The position numbers were made by a program, and so were the translations under genes. From the NCBI RefSeq assembly GCF_009796825.1, contig NZ_CP047030.1, forward strand, positions 2,021,501-2,085,500: a stretch of 64,000 nt of DNA. Reading direction: 5' to 3'. The notes below the pieces were generated by a model. That model was not told where the DNA came from, did no database searches, and saw only the letters and a program-made list of their open reading frames with translations. The stretch comes from Algibacter sp. L3A6 (GTDB lineage Bacteria > Bacteroidota > Bacteroidia > Flavobacteriales > Flavobacteriaceae). Numbering within the stretch: the first letter of the stretch is position 1; each line of letters begins with the position of its first letter. Positions 54,253 through 63,806 of this stretch are shown one piece after another.

Positions 54253-55068
54253 TTATCCTTCTTTATGTATTTCAACTTGGTGTGGGTAAGGAATTTCAAT
54301 TCCAGCTGCATCAAGAGCTTCTTTTACATTTTCAGTAATACCAAAATAAACATCCCAGTAATCTGCAGTTGTACACCATGGTCTAACAGCAAAGTTAATT
54401 GAGCTATCAGCCAATTCTGATACGTTTACTGTAGGAGCAGGGTTTTGTAATACTTTAGGGTGCGATGTTAAAACATCCATAAGCACTTGTTTTGTTCTCT
54501 TAATATCAGAGTCGTAACCAACACCGAAAGTTAAGTCTACACGACGTGTACCTTCCGTAGAATAGTTAATTATATTTCCGTTAGATAAAGAACCGTTTGG
54601 AATAATAATTTCTCTATTAGATAGGCCCGTTAATTTTGTAGTGAAAATTTCAATTTCTTTTACTACTCCAATTTCACCTTGAGCTTCAATTAAATCACCA
54701 ATTTTAATAGGCTTAAAAATCATTAGTAAAACACCTCCAGCAAAATTCCCTAGAGAACCTTGTAAAGCTAAACCAACAGCTAAACCTGCGGCGGCTATAA
54801 TAGCAGCGAAAGATGTAGTTTCTACACCAACGGTACCTAGAACAACAATGATTAAGATAATTTTTAATCCCCAACCAGATAAGTTTAATAAGAATTTTTG
54901 AAGACTTATATCGTAATTTCCTTTAGACATAACCTTTTCGGCCGCCTTCAATATTTTTTTAATAACCCAAGAGCCAATAATCCATATGGCAATGGCACCA
55001 ATAATTTTAATACCATACTCTGCTGCTAGAGCAATCCATTTTTCTGTGTCAATGTTTTCTAAATCCAT
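54253..55068 (-). CDS. Small-conductance mechanosensitive channel (MscS family)
   Basis: 271 residues with three membrane segments, then the pore helix pattern AIIAAAGLAVGLALQGSLGNFAGG and the family beta domain (GDLIEAQGEIGVVKEIEIF; IIPNGSLSNGNIINYS). Length and topology match E. coli MscS. It opens under membrane tension to release solutes on hypo-osmotic shock. A TAATTTTG at 55099-55092 is a fitting -7 element. The 287 bases upstream hold nothing else recognised. Confidence 0.93.
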   Translation of the reverse strand: MDLENIDTEKWIALAAEYGIKIIGAIAIWIIGSWVIKKILKAAEKVMSKGNYDISLQKFLLNLSGWGLKIILIIVVLGTVGVETTSFAAIIAAAGLAVGLALQGSLGNFAGGVLLMIFKPIKIGDLIEAQGEIGVVKEIEIFTTKLTGLSNREIIIPNGSLSNGNIINYSTEGTRRVDLTFGVGYDSDIKRTKQVLMDVLTSHPKVLQNPAPTVNVSELADSSINFAVRPWCTTADYWDVYFGITENVKEALDAAGIEIPYPHQVEIHKEG

Positions 55069-55355
55069 AAATTCTTTTGATTTGTTTTTTGCAAAATTAA
55101 AAACTAATATGCTGCTTTGTTTACTTTTTTATGATAAAAAATTATTAAATAAATGAAACTAAACTTAGTGTTGGTTCAATAATTAAAAGTAATAAATTAC
55201 GCCTAAATAAGCTTAAACTACTTTGTGAAATTAAGACACATAAACACCTGTAATAGTCACATAAATTAGAAATAAAATTATAAAAACTAAATGTACTCTA
55301 CTGCAAAAATAATTTTAAGAATGAATACCAGAGTTTTCTTGCGTGTTTTGTCCTT

Positions 55356-57461
55356 TTATTTAGTGAGTAATTTTTTTGCTTCGCTTACTTCCGAAACGGG
55401 GAGTTTACAAGCTTGATTAACACATACGTAAATAAGCGTATTACTCGGGTTAAATCTATTTTTAAGTAAAGGCATGTGGTTTTCTGTAAGACTACCTGCT
55501 ATAAGTTTGTTAGGAATATAACTTTGGTTGAGTTCCTTTATTTTTTCTTTTGTTTTTGGACCAACAATGGCAACTTCGTAAAACGGATTGGAATAATTGA
55601 GCATTAAATCGAGCCAGTTGGAGTAGCCAGAAGCATACTCTTGTATTTCGGGTTTTACGTTATTTAGCATGCTTTGTGCTGTAGTTTGATAATGTGCATC
55701 GTCAAAATAATGAGATAACTTAAACAGGTTTTTAGCCATGATTGAGTTACTTGCCGGAATTACATTGTCTCGATATTCAATACTTCTGGTTACTAAAGAA
55801 GCATCACTGTTCGAGGTGAAATAAAACATGCTACTTTGAGCATCATAAAAATAATCGAAAACATATTTAGTTAATTTTTTTGAGGCATTAAGCCATTTTT
55901 CATCTAGAGTGTTCTCATAAAGCGCTAAAAAAGCTTCGATAGTTGTGGCGTAATCTTCTAGATAACCATTAATGTTGCTTTGTCCATTTTTATAATTATG
56001 AAATAAGCCGCCATCATCCTTTAATTGTGTTTTTAAAATGAAGTTACCGTTTTTTTCTGCGGAAGCGAGGTATTCTGGATTTCCAAAAACACGATAAGCA
56101 TCGGTGTAACCCTTTAGCATTATGGCATTCCATGAAGTAAGTGTTTTGTCGTCTAATCGTGGTTCGTCTCTCTTGTTTCTAGCTTCTAATAGGGTTTGTT
56201 TCCAAGTGCTTTTCTTTTCATTTAAAACCTCTACCATTATTTTATGTTTTTTAATAATAGTGGCATCATCATCTTTTCTAATTAACACATAGTTGTTGTG
56301 TTCCCAATGGCCAAAGTTATTTATATTGTAATAATCGGAGAACAATTCAAAATCTGTTGTTATTAAGGTTTTGAGTTCATCATGTGTCCAAACATAAAAG
56401 GCGCCTTCTTCTAGTTCGCCTTCAGCATTGTGACTATCGGCATCTAATGAAGAATAAAAAGCACCATTTTCAGCAGTCATGTTCTGTTTTATATATGCTA
56501 AGGTTTCTTCAACTACATTTTTATATAATGCATTATTAGAATTTAAATAAGCATCGGCGTATAAACTAACTAATTGTCCATTATCGTACAGCATTTTTTC
56601 AAAGTGAGGCACGTGCCATTTATGGTCTACGGAATATCGAGAAAAACCACCACCAATTTGATCAAATACACCACCATAAGCCATTTTTTGTAGCGTTAGG
56701 TTTATGTAGTCTTGTAGTTTTTTATCGTTAGTTTGGTAAGCATAGCGCAACAGAAAATGATAGTTGTTTGGCATCATAAATTTAGGCGCGCGGTCTAGGC
56801 CTCCAAATTTATAATCAAATTGTTTAGACCATTTAGAAACGGCCTCAGCAATAAATTCCGCTTCAAAAACAGGCGCATTGGTATTCACTTCTATAACATC
56901 CATAGATTTTATGCCGTGTTCTAACTTATCGGCATATTCTATTAGTTTTTCTGGTTTTTCAATGTATAATTTTGAAATTTGATCTAAAGCATCCAACCAT
57001 TGTTCTTTTTTAAAATAGGTACCACCCCAAACAGGTCGGCCATCGGGTAGGGCAATAACATTCATGGGCCAGCCGCCATTTCCTGTCATGAGTTGTATGG
57101 CACTCATATAAACTTGATCCACATCTGGGCGCTCTTCGCGATCTACTTTTATATTTACAAAGTTTTTATTCATTACTTGCGCCACCAAACTATCTTCAAA
57201 GCTTTCTTGTTCCATAACATGGCACCAGTGGCAAGCAGCATAACCTACGCTTAACAAAATTAATTTGTTTTCGGCTTTGGCTTGTGCTAAAGTTTTATCG
57301 TTCCAAGGATTCCAGTTTACGGGGTTGTGGGCGTGTTGCAATAAATAAGGACTCGTTTCATGGATTAAAGCATTGGTGTGTTCATGTTCCATTGGAGAGG
57401 CGTTTTGACCTTTACAGCCTATAATTAATACAAAGAATGCGAGTAATAAAAGGTGTTTCAT
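55356..57461 (-). CDS. DUF255/YyaL thioredoxin-domain lipoprotein
   Basis: 701 residues, lipobox (VLIIGCKGQ, Cys16), then the DUF255 thioredoxin-like domain (NPVNWNPW, AACHWCHVMEQESFED with C77/C80) and a long alpha/alpha toroid domain (GGVFDQIGGGFSRYSVD; LTSWNAIMLKGY). The family is conserved from bacteria to human SPATA20; its activity is not established. The lipid anchor puts this copy at the periplasmic side, whereas most are cytoplasmic. The upstream gap to the dodecin gene carries a strong terminator for the latter. Confidence 0.88.
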   Translation of the reverse strand: MKHLLLLAFFVLIIGCKGQNASPMEHEHTNALIHETSPYLLQHAHNPVNWNPWNDKTLAQAKAENKLILLSVGYAACHWCHVMEQESFEDSLVAQVMNKNFVNIKVDREERPDVDQVYMSAIQLMTGNGGWPMNVIALPDGRPVWGGTYFKKEQWLDALDQISKLYIEKPEKLIEYADKLEHGIKSMDVIEVNTNAPVFEAEFIAEAVSKWSKQFDYKFGGLDRAPKFMMPNNYHFLLRYAYQTNDKKLQDYINLTLQKMAYGGVFDQIGGGFSRYSVDHKWHVPHFEKMLYDNGQLVSLYADAYLNSNNALYKNVVEETLAYIKQNMTAENGAFYSSLDADSHNAEGELEEGAFYVWTHDELKTLITTDFELFSDYYNINNFGHWEHNNYVLIRKDDDATIIKKHKIMVEVLNEKKSTWKQTLLEARNKRDEPRLDDKTLTSWNAIMLKGYTDAYRVFGNPEYLASAEKNGNFILKTQLKDDGGLFHNYKNGQSNINGYLEDYATTIEAFLALYENTLDEKWLNASKKLTKYVFDYFYDAQSSMFYFTSNSDASLVTRSIEYRDNVIPASNSIMAKNLFKLSHYFDDAHYQTTAQSMLNNVKPEIQEYASGYSNWLDLMLNYSNPFYEVAIVGPKTKEKIKELNQSYIPNKLIAGSLTENHMPLLKNRFNPSNTLIYVCVNQACKLPVSEVSEAKKLLTK

Positions 57462-57524
57462 TTATCAAAGTTAGGTAAATATTGTTAAACCATGTTAGGC
57501 TTGTTTTTCTGAAAAATTAGACAT

Positions 57525-57563
57525 AAAAAAAGCGTTCTATAAATTTATAGAACGCTTTTTTTT
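57525..57563 (-). terminator. Terminator of the dodecin gene
   Basis: A nearly perfect palindrome: AGCGTTCTATAAA (57531-57543) mirrors TTTATAGAACGCT, flanked by A and T runs, giving a T tract on the minus strand. Confidence 0.9.
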
Positions 57564-57577
57564 ATTTTAAAATGAAA

Positions 57578-57778
57578 TTAGTTCACTTCAAAAGTAATTT
57601 TTAAGTTTACTCTAAAGTCTGCCACTTCTCCATCTTTTACACTTGCACTTTGATCTTGCACGTATACCGAACGAATATTTTTAACGCTTTTTGATGCGTG
57701 TTTTACCGCTTTTCTAGTTGCATCTTCCCAGCTTTTTTCTGAGTTTGCTAATACTTCAATTACTTTTAATACTGCCAT
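57578..57778 (-). CDS. Dodecin family flavin-binding protein
   Basis: 66 residues, the standard dodecin length, MAVLKVIEVLANSEKSWEDATRKAV followed by the beta strands RSVYVQDQSASV and ADFRVNLKITFEV. Dodecins form 12-mers that store riboflavin, FMN or FAD. The family's stacking Trp is W17 in KSWEDA. Short single gene with its own terminator. Confidence 0.93.
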   Translation of the reverse strand: MAVLKVIEVLANSEKSWEDATRKAVKHASKSVKNIRSVYVQDQSASVKDGEVADFRVNLKITFEVN

Positions 57779-57862
57779 GATATAAAATTTATTTAGTTAA
57801 AATAATAGTTACCTCTAAAGATAACTAAAATTAAGACCCTAAATAAATTAAAACGTCACTTT

Positions 57863-58765
57863 CTAGCCATTAATAGCTTCTACCATAGCGACTTTGCCTG
57901 GCAACATTTCTTTTAGCATGTTCTCAATACCACTCTTTAAAGTGTATGTAGACGATGGACAACCACTACAAGCGCCTTGTAGAAGTACGCTTACATTTTT
58001 TGTTTCTTCATCATAAGATATAAACTGAATATTACCACCATCACTAGCTACAGCAGGTTTTACGTATTCTTCAAGAATATTTATAATTTCTTTAGACGTA
58101 TCATCAAGCGTATCAAAATGTGTATCAACGTGTTCTGTAGATTTTTTTAGAGTTTCTACTGCTTCTGGTAAAACAACTTCTTTTCCATCTTCAATATAAC
58201 TTCTAATAAATTCACGAAGTTCTAAAGTAATACCATCCCATTCGGCGATATCGTATTTCGTAATAGAAACGTAATTTTCATCAAGAAAAACGCTTTTTAC
58301 AAAAGGAAAATGAAACAACTCGGTAGCCAATGGCGAAAGTTTTGCCTCATCAATAGAAGTGAATTCAAAAAGGGCTGTTACTATTTTTTTGTTAGCAACA
58401 AACTTTATAACAGCAGGGTTTGGTGTACTTTCTGCGTAAACAGTAACCGGAACTTTTTTAGGAGCTGCCGATTCTTCCATTACAATACCATTATCATTTA
58501 AATAGGCTTCAATTTGTTCAGCCATTTCATCTTGCACATCGGTCCATTCTACTATACTGTAACGTTCTACAGCAATAAAATTACCCGAAATGTAAACCTT
58601 TTTTACAAAGGGTAAATAAAATAATTGTTGAGCTAAAGGCGATCCTTTTGCCTCATCAATATTATTAAATTCGAAACTTTGGTGCTGTGTAATAAATTGA
58701 TTTAACTCAAATTTTACTATGCTATCGTTAGATGTTTCTTTAATAGAAACCTTGAAATTACTCAT
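57863..58765 (-). CDS. Nfu-type Fe-S cluster scaffold with two Nfu_N domains
   Basis: 300 residues: two tandem Nfu_N domains (about 1-90 and 105-195; the second has TPNPAVIKFVANKKIV), then a C-terminal NifU-like domain with the cluster-binding pair C266/C269 in GACSGCPSSTYTL. It carries a 4Fe-4S cluster to client proteins. The doubled N-terminal domain is an extra compared with the usual single one. A TATTTTTG at 58789-58782 is a clean -7 element. Confidence 0.92.
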   Translation of the reverse strand: MSNFKVSIKETSNDSIVKFELNQFITQHQSFEFNNIDEAKGSPLAQQLFYLPFVKKVYISGNFIAVERYSIVEWTDVQDEMAEQIEAYLNDNGIVMEESAAPKKVPVTVYAESTPNPAVIKFVANKKIVTALFEFTSIDEAKLSPLATELFHFPFVKSVFLDENYVSITKYDIAEWDGITLELREFIRSYIEDGKEVVLPEAVETLKKSTEHVDTHFDTLDDTSKEIINILEEYVKPAVASDGGNIQFISYDEETKNVSVLLQGACSGCPSSTYTLKSGIENMLKEMLPGKVAMVEAING

Positions 58766-58937
58766 TTTAGCTATTTTTTTACAAAAATACTAAAAGAAAA
58801 CTTTAGATATCCATATATTTGAGTTTTGTTGCCCAATTGTAGAACTGAACCAAGTATGTAATTACTAGTAAGTTTAAGGCTATAATTTTTTAATAATCAA
58901 GGCGTTTATAATAGCAAACATACCTCGTGTACAAGTT

Positions 58938-59942
58938 ATGAGATTAAAATTTAGTTTTATGGTAATTGCAACAATGTTGTTTTCCAACATGGCAACTTCT
59001 CAAGAAGGATTACCCATTTATACAGATTATCTAACCGATAATTATTATTTAATTCACCCATCTATGGCAGGAGCCGCAAATTGTGCAAAGCTACGCCTTA
59101 CAGCTCGCCAACAATGGTTTGGGCAAGAAGATGCTCCAAAATTAATGACCATGAGTGTTAATAGCCGTATTGGCGATACACCATCGGCAGTTGGAGGAAT
59201 TCTATACACCGATAAAAACGGATATCACTCGCAAACTGGAGCTTATGCAACTTATGCGCATCACCTTATGTTTTCGCGTTCTCCTGTAGATTTAAATATG
59301 CTTTCTTTCGGTTTAAGTGCCGGAATTATTCAATATAAATTAGATGAGACTTCTTTTCTTTTCGATGGTCCAGATCCAATAATCGATGGTACAGTACAAA
59401 GTGAAACCAACTTCAATTTAGATTTCGGTTTTTCTTACCAGTTTTTAGATTATTATGCACACGGTACGGTTAAGAATTTAATTAAAAACTCAGGAGTAAA
59501 TAGCGACCAGAATATTACAAGTAATTTAAGACGCTACCTATTTTCTTTAGGAGCTGTTTTTGGTAGCTATGGAAGCACTTGGAGTTACGAGCCATCAATA
59601 ATGTTTCAATATCGCGATGCAACAAAAGAGGGTGGTATAGATATTAATGCCAAGGCATACAAACAAATGGATTTTGGTAAAATTTGGGGTGGGATTTCAT
59701 ACCGTCAAAGTAGTGATGGCGCGGAATATTTAACCTCTACCAATTCGGTTAAAAGTCAAAAACTACAGCAAATTACACCAATTTTAGGTGTTAATTTTAA
59801 TGAGTTTATGTTTGCTTACACATACACCTATCAATCAAACTCTTTAGTGTTTACAAATGGTGGTTTTCACCAGTTTACCCTAGGTTACAACTTTAATTGC
59901 AGAAAAGAGGCTTACCATTGTAACTGTCCGGCAGTTAATTAA
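58938..59942 (+). CDS. PorP/SprF family outer membrane protein (type IX secretion related)
   Basis: 334 residues: signal peptide (FSFMVIATMLFSNMATS), then the family's start PIYTDYLTDNYYLIHPSMAGA and a beta-barrel-like chain ending FTLGYNFNCR, with a Cys-rich tail (HCNCPAVN). PorP/SprF proteins are type IX secretion components, often paired with large T9SS cargo adhesins; none is in the window. The TATATTTG at 58814-58821 is a possible -7 element. Confidence 0.85.
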   Translation: MRLKFSFMVIATMLFSNMATSQEGLPIYTDYLTDNYYLIHPSMAGAANCAKLRLTARQQWFGQEDAPKLMTMSVNSRIGDTPSAVGGILYTDKNGYHSQTGAYATYAHHLMFSRSPVDLNMLSFGLSAGIIQYKLDETSFLFDGPDPIIDGTVQSETNFNLDFGFSYQFLDYYAHGTVKNLIKNSGVNSDQNITSNLRRYLFSLGAVFGSYGSTWSYEPSIMFQYRDATKEGGIDINAKAYKQMDFGKIWGGISYRQSSDGAEYLTSTNSVKSQKLQQITPILGVNFNEFMFAYTYTYQSNSLVFTNGGFHQFTLGYNFNCRKEAYHCNCPAVN

Positions 59943-59970
59943 AATAAAGACATTACATTCTATACATAAC

Positions 59971-60004
59971 ATCAAATCCCACTAATGACTTAGTGGGATT
60001 TGAT
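59971..60004 (+). terminator. Strong perfect hairpin after the PorP/SprF gene
   Basis: ATCAAATCCCACTAA (59971-59985) pairs perfectly with TTAGTGGGATTTGAT (59990-60004) around TGAC. There is no T tract right after it, so termination is likely but not certain. Confidence 0.65.
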
Positions 60005-60021
60005 GTTTAATAACTTCTTAG

Positions 60022-60125
60022 CTTGGGCGTGTCGCCTCCTAAGGTCGGCGCCGGGCTTTTACTACTCGCTCCCTTCCTTTGGTCGGGGAGCTCAAACAGG
60101 CCGTTCAATCCCTCACGCACTATCC
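60022..60125 (-). repeat. Dispersed structured intergenic element, copy C
   Basis: Read on the minus strand: GTGCGTGAGGGATTGAACGG, CTGTTTGA, hairpin GCTCCC pairing with GGGAGC, then GAGTAGTAAAAGCCCG, a second small hairpin (GGCG/CGCC), and ACGCCCAAG. End blocks match copies A and B. It lies 33 bases after the stop of the VWA lipoprotein gene, on its strand, between convergent genes. Confidence 0.87.
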
Positions 60126-60158
60126 GCATCGGTAGTTTACTAAACCATTAATACGGGT

Positions 60159-61340
60159 TTACTTCCAAGTATAATTTTTCTTTTGAGCTTGTGCTTTAAT
60201 AGCGTTAGTCATGGCGTTTTCTAAACCATTATTACCCTCTGTTTTTTGTTTCGAAATATAAACTTTACGTTTCGCATTAAGTTCTTGTATTTCATTCTGA
60301 ATATCTTCACGTTCCTTACGTTTTGTGTCAATATAACCTTTAATTTCCTCAGTAGATTTTCCTTTCAATTCTGCTGGTAAAGCATCATCTTTTAAATCTG
60401 ATATAACAACTTCGTCCATTTCTTCAGCATCTACTAAATCCCAAGATTTGTTTTTGTACAAATGCGAGCTTTTACTAACCGATCTACTCACGGCATTTGC
60501 TTTGCTGTAACCGGCAGCATTTTTATCTTGTTCAGCTTGCATTTCCATTTTGCGTTGCCCTTTAGAACCGTAAGTCACATAAGTACTATTTAGTTTTTTG
60601 TTCAAAATTAAAATAGTATCATCATAAGGCGATGCAATATGTACCGTTTTGGTGTTTTGTTCAATAGCCATATAGTCGCCTTTTGTTAACTGGGCACCAG
60701 CTTGCCATTTACTAGAAATACCTTGTCTGTAATTACCGCAAAAAATGGTGTTTACAGTAACATCTTTTTCGTTTGCATTTGTGGTTGCATCTTGGTAATT
60801 CACCTTTCCTTGCGTAAAAGCTTCGTTTCCAGCAATAAAAATGAGTTTTAAATCGTCTGGGTTTTTACCCCAGTTTAATTGGTTTAATGAAGTTTGGATA
60901 ACTTGTCCACAATATTCTTCACCACCATTTGTGGTTAAGGAAAATAACTCTTTAGAGATATCATCTAAATCATCACTAAAGGCTAATACTTGTTTTATGT
61001 AGCCTTCATCTCCGTTTAAATTATCATTACCATATTCATATAGAGCAATTTGTAAATTTGGCTTATTTGTTCCGCATTTAGCATAAGATAGCTCGTTTAC
61101 AATATCCCAAAGTTGAGCTTTTGCCTGATTTATTAAACCGTCCATGCTATTACTGGTGTCTAATAAAAGCGCCACCTTAATAAATTGTTTATTAGGCTCC
61201 TTGTCGTTCTTTTCCTTTTCAATTTCGTGCTCAACGGTATGTTCAGCATAAAGTTCTGGTTGCTTTTTATTATTGGCGTTACAAGAAGTGAAACCAATTA
61301 AGGCAGCACAAAAGACGAATGTTTTTAAGTGTGTTTTCAT
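60159..61340 (-). CDS. VWA-domain lipoprotein
   Basis: 393 residues with a lipobox (FTSCN, Cys20) and a von Willebrand A domain whose metal site DTSNS (D61, S63, S65) is intact. After the VWA domain comes a helical Lys/Glu-rich C-terminus (EREDIQNEIQELNAKRKVY). Such periplasm-facing lipoproteins mediate protein contacts; the partner is unknown. The gene is convergent with PorP/SprF and is followed by dispersed element copy C. Confidence 0.82.
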   Translation of the reverse strand: MKTHLKTFVFCAALIGFTSCNANNKKQPELYAEHTVEHEIEKEKNDKEPNKQFIKVALLLDTSNSMDGLINQAKAQLWDIVNELSYAKCGTNKPNLQIALYEYGNDNLNGDEGYIKQVLAFSDDLDDISKELFSLTTNGGEEYCGQVIQTSLNQLNWGKNPDDLKLIFIAGNEAFTQGKVNYQDATTNANEKDVTVNTIFCGNYRQGISSKWQAGAQLTKGDYMAIEQNTKTVHIASPYDDTILILNKKLNSTYVTYGSKGQRKMEMQAEQDKNAAGYSKANAVSRSVSKSSHLYKNKSWDLVDAEEMDEVVISDLKDDALPAELKGKSTEEIKGYIDTKRKEREDIQNEIQELNAKRKVYISKQKTEGNNGLENAMTNAIKAQAQKKNYTWK

Positions 61341-61559
61341 AGTTTTTGTTTTTTAAATGAGAAAGATTTCAATACTGTAAAACTAAATTCAAACCAGTTC
61401 ATAATAAAACAGGAATGCGTAGCACGGGCATTTCAATGCGTGACATTAACCTTTTAATTAGTAAGCGCGACTTTTAGGCTGGTAAAAGGGCATTATTTAT
61501 AAAACCATCATTTTATTATACCAAGTAAAGTGCGTAAGTTTATCGTTGTGAAAATTATA

Positions 61560-63737
61560 ATGAATACTTATTTAAAATATATAGCGCTTTTAAGCTTTGT
61601 TCTGTTCAGTACGTTTGTGTTGGCGCAGAATAACGGTGGATTAAATATTCAGGGTGAAAGATTTACTGTGCGTGGTTCAGTGATTGAAAGTGATACCCGA
61701 AACCCAATTCCAGATGTAAACATTGAAGTTAACGGTGGCGGATATGCAACCACCGATATTATGGGCGATTTTAGAATTGAGGTGCGTATTGGTGATGAGC
61801 TTACCATTCGATACAAAGATTTTGAAACCGTTTATTATACCATAAAAAGTAACGAGCGTATCGAAGTTCAGGTAGAGACTAATAAAAAAGAACGTACTTT
61901 ATCTAAGTATAGTAAACGATTACGGAGTAATCCTGAATCTTTTAAATCGCTAATAGATTCGGCAGATGTCTATTTAAAAAAAGATGCTCGAAAAAGTATT
62001 CAGTTTATTTCTGAAGCTTTAGTTGAAACCAATTCTGCCAAAGAAAATGGTATTGCTTACGAGTCTTTAGGCGATATTTATTTTTATTGGAAACAGTACG
62101 ATTTAGCGGTTTCTAATTATAGAATAAGCCTCCAAAGTGCCAACAGTAACGAGGTGTCTTTAAAGCTTGCAAATGCTTATAAACTCAATAAAAACTACCA
62201 AGAAAGTATACAAACCTATAAAGCACTCGATAAAAGAGAATTTACCAATTGGCAATTAGTATCGCTTTATGAAGGTTTGGGCGATGTGTATTTGTTAACT
62301 AAAGACTTCAATACATCTATAGATAATTATAAACAAGGTTTAACCGTGGCTCAAAACCATTTAATAAAACCCAAAGAAACCGATTTAAACTCCAAAATAG
62401 CGCAGGCTTATAGTGCAAAAGGAGATGCAGATAAGGCAAAAGGCTTTTTCTATAAATCATTAAATCTTGCCAATAGCGAAAATAAAAAAAGAGCCGTTTC
62501 AGAAAAATTAAAGGTAGCCGATTTTCAAAATGATATCAGCGATTATTCTGAAGAAATTCAGCTTAGAAAAGAGGCATTAAATACTATTAGTGAAATTGAA
62601 GCCGATTCTGTTTTCGATAATGAAAGCCCGTTAACGCCGCAAAAACAAAACTATAAAATAGGAAATGCTTATGCCTCACAAGGTGATGTAGGTAATGCGA
62701 TAAGTTACCTTGAAAAAAGTATTGTTGAAGCTGAAAGTAAATCGGATTTAATTGTGAAAAAAGATGCCACTCGAAGATTATCTGAGGTTTATCAAACAGC
62801 CGAAGATTACGAGAAATCATTAAAAGCATTCCAAGATTATGTAGATTTAGTAGATCAGGTTTATGCTAAAAAAGAACAGCAAATTTCGCAAGCTGCACGT
62901 TTTAGTAAGGAGTTGTCGACTAAGCAAAATAGAATTACTAGCTTAGAGAGCGATCGTGAATTATCAGAGAGTAAATACCAACTTTCTACAGAGCAAACTA
63001 AGCGTCAAAAACTTATTATTTATTCATTAATTGGTGGTTTAGCTTTGTTATTACTCGCCGCTTTTTTAATGTTTAAGTATATAAAACAGCAGCGTTTGGC
63101 TAATAATTTATTGGCTTTAAAAAGTTTACGAAGCCAAATGAATCCACACTTTATTTTTAATGCGTTAAATTCTGTAAATAGTTTTATAGCTTCTAACGAC
63201 GAACGTACGGCTAATAAATATCTAACCGATTTTTCATTGTTAATGCGTGCTGTTTTAGAAAATAGTGAGCAAGATTTTATTCCTTTAGAAAAAGAAATTA
63301 AGCTGTTAGAGCTGTATACTAAATTAGAACATTTTCGATTTAAAGATAAGTTTGATTATACCATTAAAGTGGATAAAAATATCAATGTAAACGATTTTGT
63401 AATTCCGCCTATGTTACTTCAACCTTATATAGAAAATGCAGTTTGGCACGGGTTACGTTATAAAAAAACAAAGGGAAATTTAGAAATAGCCATTAATCAA
63501 TCTAACCCAAATGAAATTACGATAAGTATTATAGATGATGGTATTGGACGCACACAATCTAAGGCTTTAAAAACCGAGCATCAGCAAAAGCAAAACTCAC
63601 AAGGAATGGGGAATATTAAAAAACGTGTTTCTATTCTAAATGAGATGTATAAAGATAAAGTTGATGTGTCTATTGGTGATTTTCAAAAGGAAGTCGATAC
63701 CGGAACAAAAGTTATTGTAACGCTCAAAAAAGATTAA
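61560..63737 (+). CDS. LytS-type histidine kinase with TPRs and carboxypeptidase-regulatory domain
   Basis: 725 residues from the ATG at 61560 (an in-frame GTG at 61530 would add ten). Signal peptide (YIALLSFVLFSTFVLAQ), a carboxypeptidase-D regulatory-like domain (residues about 35-105), TPR repeats (about 130-450), a coiled coil, one membrane helix (about 484-507), then a His_kinase domain with phospho-acceptor H530 in QMNPHFIFN and the HATPase N box (LQPYIENAVWHGL) and G box (DDGIGR). It passes phosphate to the LytTR-type regulator just downstream. Confidence 0.9.
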   Translation: MNTYLKYIALLSFVLFSTFVLAQNNGGLNIQGERFTVRGSVIESDTRNPIPDVNIEVNGGGYATTDIMGDFRIEVRIGDELTIRYKDFETVYYTIKSNERIEVQVETNKKERTLSKYSKRLRSNPESFKSLIDSADVYLKKDARKSIQFISEALVETNSAKENGIAYESLGDIYFYWKQYDLAVSNYRISLQSANSNEVSLKLANAYKLNKNYQESIQTYKALDKREFTNWQLVSLYEGLGDVYLLTKDFNTSIDNYKQGLTVAQNHLIKPKETDLNSKIAQAYSAKGDADKAKGFFYKSLNLANSENKKRAVSEKLKVADFQNDISDYSEEIQLRKEALNTISEIEADSVFDNESPLTPQKQNYKIGNAYASQGDVGNAISYLEKSIVEAESKSDLIVKKDATRRLSEVYQTAEDYEKSLKAFQDYVDLVDQVYAKKEQQISQAARFSKELSTKQNRITSLESDRELSESKYQLSTEQTKRQKLIIYSLIGGLALLLLAAFLMFKYIKQQRLANNLLALKSLRSQMNPHFIFNALNSVNSFIASNDERTANKYLTDFSLLMRAVLENSEQDFIPLEKEIKLLELYTKLEHFRFKDKFDYTIKVDKNINVNDFVIPPMLLQPYIENAVWHGLRYKKTKGNLEIAINQSNPNEITISIIDDGIGRTQSKALKTEHQQKQNSQGMGNIKKRVSILNEMYKDKVDVSIGDFQKEVDTGTKVIVTLKKD

Positions 63738-63806
63738 AATAAGTTTGAAGATGAAGGTAGGAACTAAATAGTTCTGCTGAAAATATTCAACTTAAAATTT
63801 ATATAT

